Position numbers and translations under genes: made by a program
DNA from: G963701675 sp963701675
GTDB lineage: Bacteria; Planctomycetota; Planctomycetia; Gemmatales; Gemmataceae
Reading direction: 5' to 3'
Length of the DNA: 64,000 bases
Assembly (NCBI GenBank): GCA_963701675.1
Contig: OY969623.1
Coordinates: 4,836,001 to 4,900,000 of the forward strand
Shown here: one piece after another, positions 50,568 through 63,156 of the stretch
How positions within the stretch are numbered: position 1 is the stretch's first letter
How the letters are laid out: the number at the start of each line of letters is the position of its first letter
The notes under the pieces: generated by a model
Database searches by the model: none
What the model saw: only the letters and a program-made list of their open reading frames with translations
What the model was told of the DNA's origin: nothing

Positions 50568-50689
50568 TGTCGTTCTCCGCACAAAATACGAGGGCTCCTG
50601 CGGATTTGTCAAATCATCCTACGATGAATCCGAGTGACTGACACGCCAATTGAAGTCCCAGCGGCCGCGCTTTTCACTGGGCGTCACGA

Positions 50690-51229
50690 TTAGCCCCATA
50701 CAGCCGCGTACCAGTCATCAATTATATGCCAATTGTGACGGCCAGACGGCGGCCGCGACGGATCATAAGCAAAGCCGCACGGATCAATGAGGGAAGTTCC
50801 GGTCCTAAATCCAACGCACCCGTCTCGAACGAATATTCGAGACACCCAGTAGAGGCCGACGCGCTGAGGTCCTTGTTCGTTAGGATTCGCGTCCATTTCC
50901 TCCACTTTCTTTTCGAACGCGCTTCGGCTCAACGAGAACCTGAGAGTCATTGGCCAGGGATGCAGCAGAGCAGATGTGACAACGATCAGTGCACTAGGTA
51001 GAACGATCCACCGCCACGCGCCTCCATGCCGGGATTCAATCACCTCGGGCTTGGTATCCGGCGCCCCAACCAGCCAATAAAAATAGTTCAGCAACAACAC
51101 TAAACAGATGGGTACTACGCAGCACGCCGAAATTAGGAATGCCACCTGACGGCTGATCTCTTCTAGAATCCAGAGGGATGCAGCGACGGTCAATGCGATG
51201 CTCCATAGGGGTGGTGAGAACCGCCGCAT
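50690..51229 (-). CDS. Three-segment membrane protein, unknown
   Basis: 179 aa. Hydrophobic segments at about 8-25, 30-55 and 70-92; the C-terminal 80 residues are outside (Cys-Gly pattern 'RDGCVGFRTGTSLIDPCGFAYDPSRPPSGRHNW'). No family or ribosome binding site recognised. Confidence 0.5.
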   Translation of the reverse strand: MRRFSPPLWSIALTVAASLWILEEISRQVAFLISACCVVPICLVLLLNYFYWLVGAPDTKPEVIESRHGGAWRWIVLPSALIVVTSALLHPWPMTLRFSLSRSAFEKKVEEMDANPNEQGPQRVGLYWVSRIFVRDGCVGFRTGTSLIDPCGFAYDPSRPPSGRHNWHIIDDWYAAVWG

Positions 51230-51252
51230 TGGTTATTTCCGAGGGAACGGGG

Positions 51253-51546
51253 TCAAGACGAACTTAGCGCGGCCGACACCGCTTGGGGGTTAATAGCTGC
51301 GATCGTAAGCAATGCCCGCGCCGGGCCGTCAGGCCTGCGCCGGCCTTGCTCCCAATTCTGAAGTGTAGAAATGCTCACGCCGATCATACGTGCGAACTCA
51401 GACTGAGATTTCCTAAGCCGCTGCCGGATTTTTTTGACGTGGACCTGCTCGAATCGGGTGACACGGCTTGGCTTCATTGAGCCGCGCCGGATACGCCCTG
51501 CTTGGCGAATGCTCTCCACTAGATTGCTGAAGTCGGTCTCTTTCAT
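51253..51546 (-). CDS. NadS/HigA-like HTH antitoxin
   Basis: 97 aa from ATG 51546. 'VKKIRQRLRKSQSEFARMIGVSISTLQNWEQGRRRPDGPARALL' is an XRE HTH with the 'NWEQGRR.P.GPAR.LL' hallmark of NadS-like antitoxins that pair with RelE toxins. ATGA overlap with the toxin fragment upstream. Confidence 0.88.
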   Translation of the reverse strand: MKETDFSNLVESIRQAGRIRRGSMKPSRVTRFEQVHVKKIRQRLRKSQSEFARMIGVSISTLQNWEQGRRRPDGPARALLTIAAINPQAVSAALSSS

Positions 51547-51706
51547 CTGAACTCCTCGCGAACCAGACGAGACAGGACGGCAAGTTGCTTGGACGTTAGA
51601 TCGTCGCGCTTGGTTTTCGCATAGGCGTACAGCAAGTAAAAGGTTCCGTTGGTGCATCCCAAAAGTAAATCACCCGGTGGGTGCGCATCGGCACATGTGA
51701 CATCAT
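51543..51706 (-). pseudogene. RelE-like toxin fragment, frameshifted
   Basis: C-terminal half of a RelE toxin: MRTHRVIYFWDAPTE from about 51700, then one base missing near 51653, then TFYLLYAYAKTKRDDLTSKQL and VLSRLVREEF to the stop. An in-frame TAG lies just upstream and the first half is missing. The stop overlaps the NadS-like start. Inactive. Confidence 0.65.
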
Positions 51707-52015
51707 CTAGCGTCGTCGACTCGCTTTTCGCCGCGACGGGCGGACCGCCGCTGTCGACGTGGGTGCGGGCGCCGGCGCGCCGCGAAGGAGTCCTTCTGTG
51801 CTCAGGTCTTCGTCGACGTCGGGCCAGTGAATTCCGTAACCGCCGCCTGCAATGCGCCAATTTTTTCGTTGTGATGAAGTTGCGTTAAGCAATCGCGGGT
51901 ACCATGCCAGCGGCACCGTAATCGTCCGACCGTCTCGCAGGGCGACACACAACGAATCGTCGGTTAGAGTGACATCAGCCACTCGTTCGTCCGCTCTAAG
52001 TGCCAAGATGCCCAT
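51707..52015 (-). CDS. DUF2442 protein
   Basis: 102 aa. 'VTLTDDSLCVALRDGRTITVPLAWYPRLLNATSSQRKNWRIAGGGYGIHWPDVDEDLSTEGLLRG' is the whole DUF2442 domain. It overlaps the DUF4160 gene upstream. The Arg-rich tail after APAPAP may arise from a lost stop. The pair has been proposed as a toxin-antitoxin-like unit; function unknown. Confidence 0.85.
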   Translation of the reverse strand: MGILALRADERVADVTLTDDSLCVALRDGRTITVPLAWYPRLLNATSSQRKNWRIAGGGYGIHWPDVDEDLSTEGLLRGAPAPAPTSTAAVRPSRRKASRRR

Positions 52016-52231
52016 GCCAAGACTCCAAGAACTCCACTTGATGATTTATTACGAGCCGTTGAAGCGATCGCAGCTCCTTAGGCGAGAAACCGAAGTTCCG
52101 AGCAAGCCCGATGGGTTCCAACCAAACTTGGCCGAATCAGCATCTCGATCAACATGGATGTGCGGCGGCTCATTCGGTTCGTGGCTATAGAAATAGAAGC
52201 GGTAAGGACCGGTGCGCAGGACGGTAGGCAT
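51996..52231 (-). CDS. DUF4160 protein, frameshifted
   Basis: 78 aa if restored. ATG 52231: MPTVLRTGPYRFYFYSHEP then NEPPHIHVDRDADSAKF; one base missing at about 52126 (TTT run) and the frame continues WLEPIGLARNFGFSPKEL then QRLVINHQVEFLESWHGHLG to TAG at 51996. It ends inside the DUF2442 start. Standard DUF4160 length. Confidence 0.82.
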
Positions 52232-52346
52232 GAGGCGCCTTTTGCCGTAATTCGAGGCCTGCAACCACTTGAAGGATTATGACGAGCGACCTTACAATCT
52301 TCAACAGCGGAATTGAGGGCTAGATGGGAATTGATTCGGATTTAAG

Positions 52347-53579
52347 TTACAGCCCAGCGGCTACGACCTCGATCAACGACTTCTGTTTCAAGTCATCGAC
52401 AAAGCGTTTCATTTCCCTTTCCGCGATTTGCATTTGCAGCTTCTTGCGGATAGTGTCCTGCGTTTTGTCGTCCATCGGAATCAGGCCGGCGCGTTGCCGC
52501 TCGACGAGCATAATGACGTGGAAGCCATTCGCCAATTCGATCACACGAACTTCACCGTCGTGCATTGCAAATAAAGGCGCTTCGCATTCGACCGGCTTGA
52601 TCTCCCCGCGCTTTTGGCCGAGGCCCTCACCGTTGCGGTACGAGGCATCGCCGTTGTCGTACTTCAGCAACTGATCAAACTTCTCTCCGGAGCGGGCGCG
52701 GTTCGCCAGCTGTTCCGCAACCGCTCGCGCTTCCTGACGGCTCTTGTAGCGGGCCGAATCGATGAAAATGTCGTTCCACTTCACGCCGTCGGCTTGCTGA
52801 AATTCGCCGGGATGCTCGCGATAGTAATCCACGATTTCCTGATGGCTCGTCCATCGTTCGATGCGCGGAAAGACCATGCCCTTCATGTATTCGCGGGCCA
52901 TGAAGTTTCGCTCGAATTGGCGCTGAACTCCCTCCAAAGACTGTCCCTGCTGCCGAAGGATGGATTTGAATTCCTCGTCGGTCTTCACGGCGGCGCGTTG
53001 CCGCATCTGCCGCGCGACCTTGTCAAACTCTTTGCCTGCCGCTTCCCGAAGTTTCGCGAGGTATTGCTTGCTATTGTTCCGAGTCAGGCGAGCCTCCATA
53101 TCCTGGATCAAAAGCTCGCGGTCGATGATCTGTTGCAGGCCTTCTTGGTAAAGTTGCTCGTGACGGGCCTTGCGTTCGGAGTCGGATAATTGCGGCGAAA
53201 GACTCATGAGCGATGGATAGACGAGTTGTTGCACTTCATCGTGAAAGATCGGCACGCCGTTGACGTGAGCGCGGACTCGAACGGATTCCTCGGCATTGTT
53301 AGGCGTTGGAAATGCGGTCGGGATTGCCTCGAATACGGTGCGTTTCACTTCCGAGTCACGCACTTTGGTTGTCGTGTTGGACCGGGTGGCCTTTTTCTCT
53401 TTCGGAGCAGACTTCACCCAGGCATCGGTTGGCCCCGTTTCTGGTTTCTGCATGCGAACAGCGGCGTCAGGCGCGGAAGCCGCATTACGGAAGTCGGCAT
53501 CCGCGATGGAAGAGCGCGATGCTTGGCAGCCGCCGACTCCAGCGATTAGCGTGGCGGCCACGAATGGAAGACACCTCAT
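52347..53579 (-). CDS. Lipoprotein parvulin-type peptidyl-prolyl isomerase (SurA/PpiC-like)
   Basis: 410 aa from ATG 53579 (GGAG 8 bases upstream). Lipobox LIAGVGGC; SurA-like N-terminal helices ('AHVNGVPIFHDEVQQLV', 'LYQEGLQQIIDRELLIQDMEARL'); and a parvulin domain at about residues 255-355 ('DGVKWNDIFID', 'GEGLGQKRGEI', 'FAMHDGEVRVIELANGFHVIMLVERQ'). Periplasmic chaperone for exported proteins. Gene stands next to mfd, separated by 47 bases. Confidence 0.9.
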   Translation of the reverse strand: MRCLPFVAATLIAGVGGCQASRSSIADADFRNAASAPDAAVRMQKPETGPTDAWVKSAPKEKKATRSNTTTKVRDSEVKRTVFEAIPTAFPTPNNAEESVRVRAHVNGVPIFHDEVQQLVYPSLMSLSPQLSDSERKARHEQLYQEGLQQIIDRELLIQDMEARLTRNNSKQYLAKLREAAGKEFDKVARQMRQRAAVKTDEEFKSILRQQGQSLEGVQRQFERNFMAREYMKGMVFPRIERWTSHQEIVDYYREHPGEFQQADGVKWNDIFIDSARYKSRQEARAVAEQLANRARSGEKFDQLLKYDNGDASYRNGEGLGQKRGEIKPVECEAPLFAMHDGEVRVIELANGFHVIMLVERQRAGLIPMDDKTQDTIRKKLQMQIAEREMKRFVDDLKQKSLIEVVAAGL

Positions 53580-53626
53580 CCCCATTTCTCCCCGCGTTCC
53601 AAGAGAATCCGGCAAATGAGGCGGGA

Positions 53627-57028
<3,402 letters not shown>

Positions 57029-57128
57029 TAATGCATATTAAGCGGCGGAAGGTGCGTCGTACTATCCCGATTTCCGACCGCCGGTGCATCAGCTACTTTG
57101 TACGTCGAATTGATCGGAGGCGATTGTT

Positions 57129-57374
57129 ATGGCCGCGACGAAGGCCAAAGTAAAACAGAAGGCGATTACTGGTGCACTCGCTCACGCACGTGAAGTCGGT
57201 CGTCTTCCGGCAACGCGGTTATGGCTCGCCTACGACGCCGAAGTACTCTATGTGAGCCTTCATCGGCCCCAAAAGGCTACTGAAACCGTGGAGGATGACG
57301 ACAACGGCGTTCTGTTGCATTACCGAAACCAGAAGCTAGTAGGTATCACGGTGCTGGAGGCATCGAAGCGATGA
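57129..57374 (+). CDS. DUF2283 protein
   Basis: 81 aa from ATG 57129 (GGAGG 8 bases upstream). 'LAYDAEVLYVSLHRPQKATETVEDDDNGVLLHYRNQKLVGITVLEAS' is the DUF2283 domain, with the usual 'vGi.ileaS' end. Family is often beside toxin genes, but none here. Divergent from mfd. Confidence 0.85.
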   Translation: MAATKAKVKQKAITGALAHAREVGRLPATRLWLAYDAEVLYVSLHRPQKATETVEDDDNGVLLHYRNQKLVGITVLEASKR

Positions 57375-57402
57375 TTCGAATAAGCTCGGCGTCCGCTGTG
57401 GG

Positions 57403-58251
57403 CTAGAGGTCGTCATAGCGGATGCTAAACGTGTCCCCCTGTCGCATATCGCCGGTTTCGAAGCCCTTGCGGAACCAATTGGCGCGCTGATCCGCTCGGC
57501 CATGCGTGAACAAGTCGGGACGCACGCTGCCCTGAGATTGCCGTTGGAGACGGTCGTCGCCGATGGCCTGGGCGCAGGCAATGGCTTCCTCGATGTCGCC
57601 TTTCTCCAGGAAGCGCTTGGTTTTTTGGCCGTGATGAGCCCAAACCCCCGCGAGAAAATCTGCCTGCAACTCAAGCCGCACCGACATTTGGTTTTCCAAG
57701 AGCTTGTTTCCCCTGCCACGTTGCGAATCGACGCGCACCGTCGTCCCCAGGAGATGCTGCACATGGTGGCCGACTTCGTGCGCGATGACGTAGGCCTGCG
57801 CGAAATCACCCTTGGCGCCGAAGCGTTGGCTAAGCTCATGGAAAAATGTCGGATCGAGATACACCTTCTCATCGGACGGGCAATAGAACGGCCCGATTCC
57901 GGCGTCGGCAAGGCCACAACCGGACTGGGTTCGTGCCGTGTATAGAACCATTGTGGTTGGACGATATTGCAAGCCACGTCGTTGGAACAAATCTCTCCAA
58001 ACGTCTTCGGTGTCCGCCAAGATCACTTTGCAAAACCGACCGACGCGCTCGTCCTCCGCACTTAAGGGCCGCTCACCTTGCTGGGGAGCTTCTTGCGGCA
58101 TCTGCTGCATTAGCGCCCGCGGATCGACGCCGAAGAGCAAGGCGAGGATGATTAATAGAATCGATCCGCCGCCTCCTAACGCAATGGCTTTGCCGCCCAA
58201 CGAACGACGGTCTTCGATGTTCTCGCTTTCTCGCCGACCTTCCCATTCCAT
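57403..58251 (-). CDS. YpfJ-like putative neutral zinc metallopeptidase
   Basis: 282 aa from ATG 58251 (GGAG 7 bases upstream). A single N-terminal membrane segment (GGGGSILLIILALLFGV), then the zinc domain with 'AYVIAHEVGHHVQHLLG' (HExxH) and the third ligand region 'VRLELQADFLAGVW' (E..AD). Full length; function unknown. Confidence 0.9.
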   Translation of the reverse strand: MEWEGRRESENIEDRRSLGGKAIALGGGGSILLIILALLFGVDPRALMQQMPQEAPQQGERPLSAEDERVGRFCKVILADTEDVWRDLFQRRGLQYRPTTMVLYTARTQSGCGLADAGIGPFYCPSDEKVYLDPTFFHELSQRFGAKGDFAQAYVIAHEVGHHVQHLLGTTVRVDSQRGRGNKLLENQMSVRLELQADFLAGVWAHHGQKTKRFLEKGDIEEAIACAQAIGDDRLQRQSQGSVRPDLFTHGRADQRANWFRKGFETGDMRQGDTFSIRYDDL

Positions 58252-58359
58252 AACCCAACTCCTTCGACTTCGAAGTGTGCATACGGGACCTTGACACTTG
58301 TGAAGTACCCTGATGCAATGATTCCACGTTGAGCAACTGTCATGCCGTGGAGCAGTGTC

Positions 58360-58725
58360 ATGATTACAGGCGTCCACACGATGTTCTATTCGTCGGAACC
58401 GGAAAAGCTCCGCGAGTTCATCCGCGACAAGCTCGGGTTTTCGTTCACCGATGTGGGAGAGGGATGGTTGATTTTTGACCTTCCCGATGCGGAGATGGGC
58501 TGCCATCCAGCCGAGAACGCGGACGGCCAACGCTCCGGCACCCATTACATTTCCTTCTATTGCGACGACATCAAGAAAACCGTTGCCGAATTGAAAGGTC
58601 GCGGCGTTGAGTTCACCGATGAAATTCAGGACTTCGGCTACGGCCTAGGCACTCACTTCAAGATGCCCGGCAATTTCGAGGTTCAGCTCTATCAACCACG
58701 CTATGCGCGAAACGCGAAGCAATAA
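58360..58725 (+). CDS. VOC-family (glyoxalase-like) protein
   Basis: 121 aa from ATG 58360 (GGAG 7 bases upstream). Paired beta-alpha-beta modules: 'TGVHTMFYSSEPEKLREFIRDKLGF', 'HYISFYCDDIKKTVAELKGRGVEFTDEIQDFGYG', 'GNFEVQLYQP'. A metal triad (His, Glu) is partly present. Substrate unknown. Confidence 0.82.
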   Translation: MITGVHTMFYSSEPEKLREFIRDKLGFSFTDVGEGWLIFDLPDAEMGCHPAENADGQRSGTHYISFYCDDIKKTVAELKGRGVEFTDEIQDFGYGLGTHFKMPGNFEVQLYQPRYARNAKQ

Positions 58726-58743
58726 ATCTGAGAGGACAATCGC

Positions 58744-59757
58744 GTGATTCCAAACGTAGCAGTCGTCGGCGCGACGGGCGCCGTCGGCGAGATCATGCGG
58801 CAAGTTTTGGCTGAACGAAACTTCCCACTGCGAACGATCAAGTTTCTTGCATCGGAACGTAGCGCCGGCAAGACAATCGAGTTTCGCGGCAAGTCATACC
58901 CGGTGGAACCGCTCTTGCCCCCCGCCTTCGCGGGCGTGGATATCGTTCTGTCGAGCACGCCGGCACTGATTAGCCGTGAATTCAGCCCCATAGCAGCTAA
59001 GGCGGGCGCCATTGTCGTCGACAATTCCAGCGCGTGGCGCTTGGACCCCGATGTGCCGCTTGTCGTACCGGAAGTGAATGCCGATGCTTTGAGCCGAATC
59101 CCAAAAGGAATCGTTGCCAACCCGAATTGTTCGACCATTCAAATGGTGGTTGCCCTGAAGCCGTTGCACGATGTGGCCGGCATCAAACGTGTTGTCGTAT
59201 CGACCTACCAGGCGTCGAGCGGCAAAGGGGCCAAGGCCATGTTCGAACTCGACGCCCAGCTTGCCGCGGTCGGGCGCGGTGAACCGGTGCCTGCCGCCAA
59301 AGCTCATGCCGAGCGCCTTGCCGGCAACGTGCTACCGCATGATTGGAAAGCCGGCGAAGACGGCTATTCGGAAGAAGAATGGAAAATGGTGCGCGAGACT
59401 CGGAAGATTATGGGAGATACCATCCAAGTCTCACCGACCACCGTCCGTGTGCCGGTGCGCATCGGCCATTCGGAGGCAATCAACCTGGAGTTTCACCGGC
59501 CGATTTCTGTGTCGCAAGCCCGCGATGCGTTACGCCATGCGCCGGGTATTGTCCTGCTGGAAGACCCGGACGTTCCGCTGCCGTTGAACGTCGCCGGGCG
59601 TGACGAGGTTTTTGTAGGGCGTGTTCGGCGTGATGCGACCGTTCCGCATGGCTTGAACTTGTGGGTCGTCGCCGACAATCTCCGCAAGGGTGCGGCCACG
59701 AATGCCGTACAGATCGCGGAAGTATTGGTTGCCCGATGTTTAGATCATGTGGGTTAG
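58744..59757 (+). CDS. asd: Aspartate-semialdehyde dehydrogenase
   Basis: 337 aa from GTG 58744 (AGAGGA 7 bases upstream). Converts aspartyl phosphate to aspartate semialdehyde with NADPH. GATGAVGE at 10-17, catalytic Cys129 in NPNCST, His and Arg of the substrate site near 'RVPVRIGHSEAINLEF'. Standard length. Its stop codon lies inside the left arm of the 37-base hairpin. Confidence 0.95.
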   Translation: MIPNVAVVGATGAVGEIMRQVLAERNFPLRTIKFLASERSAGKTIEFRGKSYPVEPLLPPAFAGVDIVLSSTPALISREFSPIAAKAGAIVVDNSSAWRLDPDVPLVVPEVNADALSRIPKGIVANPNCSTIQMVVALKPLHDVAGIKRVVVSTYQASSGKGAKAMFELDAQLAAVGRGEPVPAAKAHAERLAGNVLPHDWKAGEDGYSEEEWKMVRETRKIMGDTIQVSPTTVRVPVRIGHSEAINLEFHRPISVSQARDALRHAPGIVLLEDPDVPLPLNVAGRDEVFVGRVRRDATVPHGLNLWVVADNLRKGAATNAVQIAEVLVARCLDHVG

Positions 59758-59838
59758 CCGCGACGCGGAGTCTTCGGAGCGGAGCGCGGAGTTGCCGGAA
59801 CCCGCGCTCCGCTCCGAAGACTCCGCGTCGCGGCTAAC
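59753..59838. repeat. 37-base perfect inverted repeat
   Basis: Arms of 37 bases (GTTAGCCGCGACGCGG... and its exact complement ...CGGCTAAC), with a 12-base loop AGTTGCCGGAAC, between asd and truA. Contains the GAGTCTTCGGA core also seen at 32030-32095. Perfect pairing without T-run; may act as terminator or as an element copied within the genome. Confidence 0.9.
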
Positions 59839-59849
59839 TTGTTAATGAC

Positions 59850-60590
59850 ATGCGGAATATCAAACTCACACTCGCATACGACGGAACCGATTTCAAAGGC
59901 TGGCAAACTCAACCAGAGCATCGGACCGTACAAGAATGCCTCGAAAAGGCCATCGCGGAATTGACCGGGGAAAACGTAAGTGTCAACGCCGCCGGGCGGA
60001 CCGATGCGGGGGTTCACGCCGTGGGGCAAGTGGTGAATCTCTATACGCAATCGCCTCATCCGTGCGATGTTTTCGTCCGGGCAGTGAACGCACACCTGCC
60101 GCCCGACGTGGTCAACAGCGAAGCGGTCGACATGCCGCAATCGTTCGATGCCAACCGAGACGCCAAGCGTAAGCTGTACCGCTACATCATTCACGACGGC
60201 GCCGCGACCGACCCGTTCATGCGGCGGTATTGCCATCAAAGCCGACATCGCTTGGATGTTGAGGCAATGAGGCGAGCAATGGCGGTGCTGAAGGGCCGGC
60301 ACGATTTCCATAGTTTCGAAACCGATTGGCCGAACCGCATGTCGAGTGTCCGCACGATCACCCACATCAGCCTGAACCGCTTCGGCGAGTGGATTTGGCT
60401 CGACGTGGAGGCGGACGGCTTCCTGTACAATATGGTGCGGGCCATTGCCGGAACACTGATGGAAGTCGGCCGTGGCTACTGGCCCGACACGGAGGTCGCG
60501 GCGATTCTCCAAGCCGAAGACCGTTGCCGCGCCGGCCCAACGGCGCCGGCTCAAGGCCTATTCCTCATGCGCGTGACATATGACCGATAG
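59850..60590 (+). CDS. truA: tRNA pseudouridine synthase A
   Basis: 246 aa from ATG 59850. Makes pseudouridine at positions 38-40 of the anticodon stem. Catalytic Asp52 in GRTDAGVHA; 'RYWCHQSRHRL'-like region and 'MVRAIAGTLMEVG' are conserved. Overlaps the aroA start by 11 bases. Confidence 0.96.
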   Translation: MRNIKLTLAYDGTDFKGWQTQPEHRTVQECLEKAIAELTGENVSVNAAGRTDAGVHAVGQVVNLYTQSPHPCDVFVRAVNAHLPPDVVNSEAVDMPQSFDANRDAKRKLYRYIIHDGAATDPFMRRYCHQSRHRLDVEAMRRAMAVLKGRHDFHSFETDWPNRMSSVRTITHISLNRFGEWIWLDVEADGFLYNMVRAIAGTLMEVGRGYWPDTEVAAILQAEDRCRAGPTAPAQGLFLMRVTYDR

Positions 60591-61888
60591 TCCCATTTCG
60601 TATCCCGACGCGCTGGAAATCACGCCGCTCGTTAAATCGCCTCACGTCGGCCTCACGGTGCCAGGATCCAAAAGCATCACGAACCGGGCCCTAATTCTCG
60701 CGGCGCTTTCCGATCCGTTAACTGGAAGTGAAGTGCGGGGTGCGTTGCAATGCGAAGATACGGAAGTCATGGTTGCGTCGCTGCGCGCACTGGGGTTTCG
60801 AGTTCACGTCGATTGGCCGGAGTCCCTGATTGGCGTCCGCCGAGGCAACCATGTCCAACGTATCCCTGCCGATCGCGCCGAGCTTTTCACGGCGAATTCT
60901 GGTACCAGCATGCGATTCCTCACGGCACTTACAGGTCTTGGCAACGGAATCTACCGACTAGACGGTGTCGCACGGATGCGCGAACGCCCGATCGAAGAGC
61001 TATTGGTCGGACTTCGACAGCTGGGAGTGAAAGCCACTTGCGAACGCAACAATGGTTTCCCGCCGGTTGTCGTGGAAGGCAGCGGATTTCGCGCCGGCAC
61101 AGTCCGCTTGCGCAGATGTCAGCAGTCAGTTTCTAAGCGCGCTGCTTATGACGGCGCCGCATGCGGACGGTGACGTGACCATTGAGGTTGCCGGGACCCT
61201 TGTGTCTGAACCCTATGTCACTCTGACGATACAGATGATGAAGCAATTCGGGGGCACGGTGGAGCGTGATTCCAAGACACGCTTTTGGATCCCCGGACGA
61301 CAAACCTACAAGGCAACCACGTATCTCGTCGAACCCGATGCCACGGCAGCTAGCTACTTTTTCGCCGCTGCCGCGATCACAGGAGGTGAGGTATGGATTC
61401 ACCGTCTACCGTTCAACGGACTTCAAGGGGACGCGCGTTTCGTCAACCTCCTGGATGAAATGGGTTGTCACGTCCGGCGTCCTGAGGCGAACATTCTGGT
61501 GCACGGTTGGCCGCTTACCGGAGTCTCGGTGGACATGAACGACATTAGCGACACCGTTATGACGCTCGCCGCCGTGGCGTGTTTCGCCGTCGGCCCGACG
61601 ACGATTCGCAATGTCGCCCACATTCGTCACAAGGAAACCGACAGAATCACGGCTTTGGCCACCGAGTTGCGAAAGGTGGGGGCGGAAGTCGAAGAGTATT
61701 CCGACGGTCTCAAGATCACGCCACGACCGCTTCATGGGGCGGAAATTGAAACTTACAACGACCACCGCATGGCCATGAGCATGGCGCTTATCGGTCTTAA
61801 GGTGTCGGGCATCGTAATCAAGAACCCCGGCTGTGTCGCGAAGACGTACCCACGCTTTTGGGAAGACTTCGACAAGCTCCGTTCGTAA
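60580..61888 (+). CDS. aroA: EPSP synthase (AroA), frameshifted
   Basis: 436 aa if restored. 3-phosphoshikimate 1-carboxyvinyltransferase in the shikimate pathway. First frame: PGSKSITNRALILAAL, NSGTSMRFLTAL, 'RPIEELLVGLRQLGV'; second frame: 'VSSQFLSALLMTAPHADG', 'DRITALATELRKVGAEVEE' and 'NDHRMAMSMAL'. The break is at about 61111 in CTTGCGCAG; two missing bases (GC) would restore 'RLRADVSSQF'. The remaining sequence has all catalytic residues. Confidence 0.93.
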
Positions 61889-61894
61889 GCACGT

Positions 61895-63115
61895 CTACTG
61901 CGTCAGCTTGGCGGAAATGAAGGTTGTCGTCAGCGAACCCAACGAAGAGCCGGTGATCGGCCGGGCAGGCGTTGGGCCGGTGATGACAATGTTGGGATCG
62001 ACCACTGCCATCGGTTGAACGGAAATGTCCATGTTGCTTCCGTTTCCCTCGGCGTGGCTTACCATCACGCCGACAAAGCCGACGACGTGATACTCCGCAT
62101 TGCTCCCATTTCCCTGCGCGGCCTGGTAGTTGGACTGACCGGGCAATCCTTGATACGGCGTGAACAAGGGAATGAGATTCGGCTGGCCCAGCACGCCTTG
62201 AAAATTGGTAAGCAACGTCGACTTCATGCCAGGCCCGCATTTCCACCATTTCGGGCCCGCCACGGAAACCGGCAACATATCGTGGTCGATGAGATACTGG
62301 ATGTCGTTGGGGGTTTGCCCGTCGTCGATCCACTGCTTGAACGCCGGTGCGTTGTTCTGCGGCGGGCCTACGTCAATGAGTCCGAAGCTTCCGGGGGCAT
62401 TACCGGGGTTCGGATAGACATAGAGCTGTGGTAGTCCGTTGTCGTCGAGATGGATGTTCCCATCTCCGGATTTGCCGTTGTTCAAGAACTCCTTCCAGAT
62501 GTTTATGTCCAGCGCAACCGGCAGAATATGGGCGTTGACGCCGGGAATAGGCGTGGCGCTGGTGGCTTCGCCCGCATAGATCGTCGCGGAGGCGATGGCC
62601 GTCATGTTGACGCTATTCTTGTTGAAAATCGACCCGAAAAAGAGGTTGAGCGGCGTGTTGGCCGAACCGTCTCGCCGGGCCGTAACCGTAACGGTGTTAG
62701 GAAATCGGTCCGGATATGCGGCCGACTGCACCGTACTGGATCCGTCGCGGTAGCTGAATGTGATATCTCCGTCGGGAACGGTAATGGAAACATTGCCGGC
62801 CTTGTTGTAACTTCCGAACTTCTTTGCCGTGTACTTTGGGCAGTCCCACGTCCCGGTGTTATTCGTGGCTTTGTTGTATATGGCGGACTGTTGCGTTTGC
62901 CCTGGTGTATAGAACTGCACGTAGAGGCCCTGGAGCTTTTCGGCGCCGGCCAGCGCGGACGCGTCCGCCGCGTTTTGAAGCTCGGATTGCACCAACACCA
63001 TGTAGCCGACATCTACCGAAAACGCCAGCATTCCAACAAGTGGGATCAACAGCAATACCGTCATCGGAGCGATTGCGCCGCGGCGTGTTTCGGTTCGGTT
63101 CCTTATGAATCGCAT
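61895..63115 (-). CDS. TadG-like exported protein
   Basis: 406 aa from ATG 63115 (GGAG 8 bases upstream). N-terminal pilin-like 'RRGAIAPMTVLLLIPLVGMLAFSVDVGYMV' helix followed by 'LQNAADASALAGAEKL', the TadG/TadE signature. The large C-terminal region (residues 50-406) has beta-rich modules, with no vWA motif. In operon with the two TadE genes downstream in transcription order: upstream genes at 63157 and 63663. Confidence 0.82.
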   Translation of the reverse strand: MRFIRNRTETRRGAIAPMTVLLLIPLVGMLAFSVDVGYMVLVQSELQNAADASALAGAEKLQGLYVQFYTPGQTQQSAIYNKATNNTGTWDCPKYTAKKFGSYNKAGNVSITVPDGDITFSYRDGSSTVQSAAYPDRFPNTVTVTARRDGSANTPLNLFFGSIFNKNSVNMTAIASATIYAGEATSATPIPGVNAHILPVALDINIWKEFLNNGKSGDGNIHLDDNGLPQLYVYPNPGNAPGSFGLIDVGPPQNNAPAFKQWIDDGQTPNDIQYLIDHDMLPVSVAGPKWWKCGPGMKSTLLTNFQGVLGQPNLIPLFTPYQGLPGQSNYQAAQGNGSNAEYHVVGFVGVMVSHAEGNGSNMDISVQPMAVVDPNIVITGPTPARPITGSSLGSLTTTFISAKLTQ

Positions 63116-63156
63116 TGGAAGTGCTCCCGAAGATACGCAAAGAGGTAGTCTTACAT

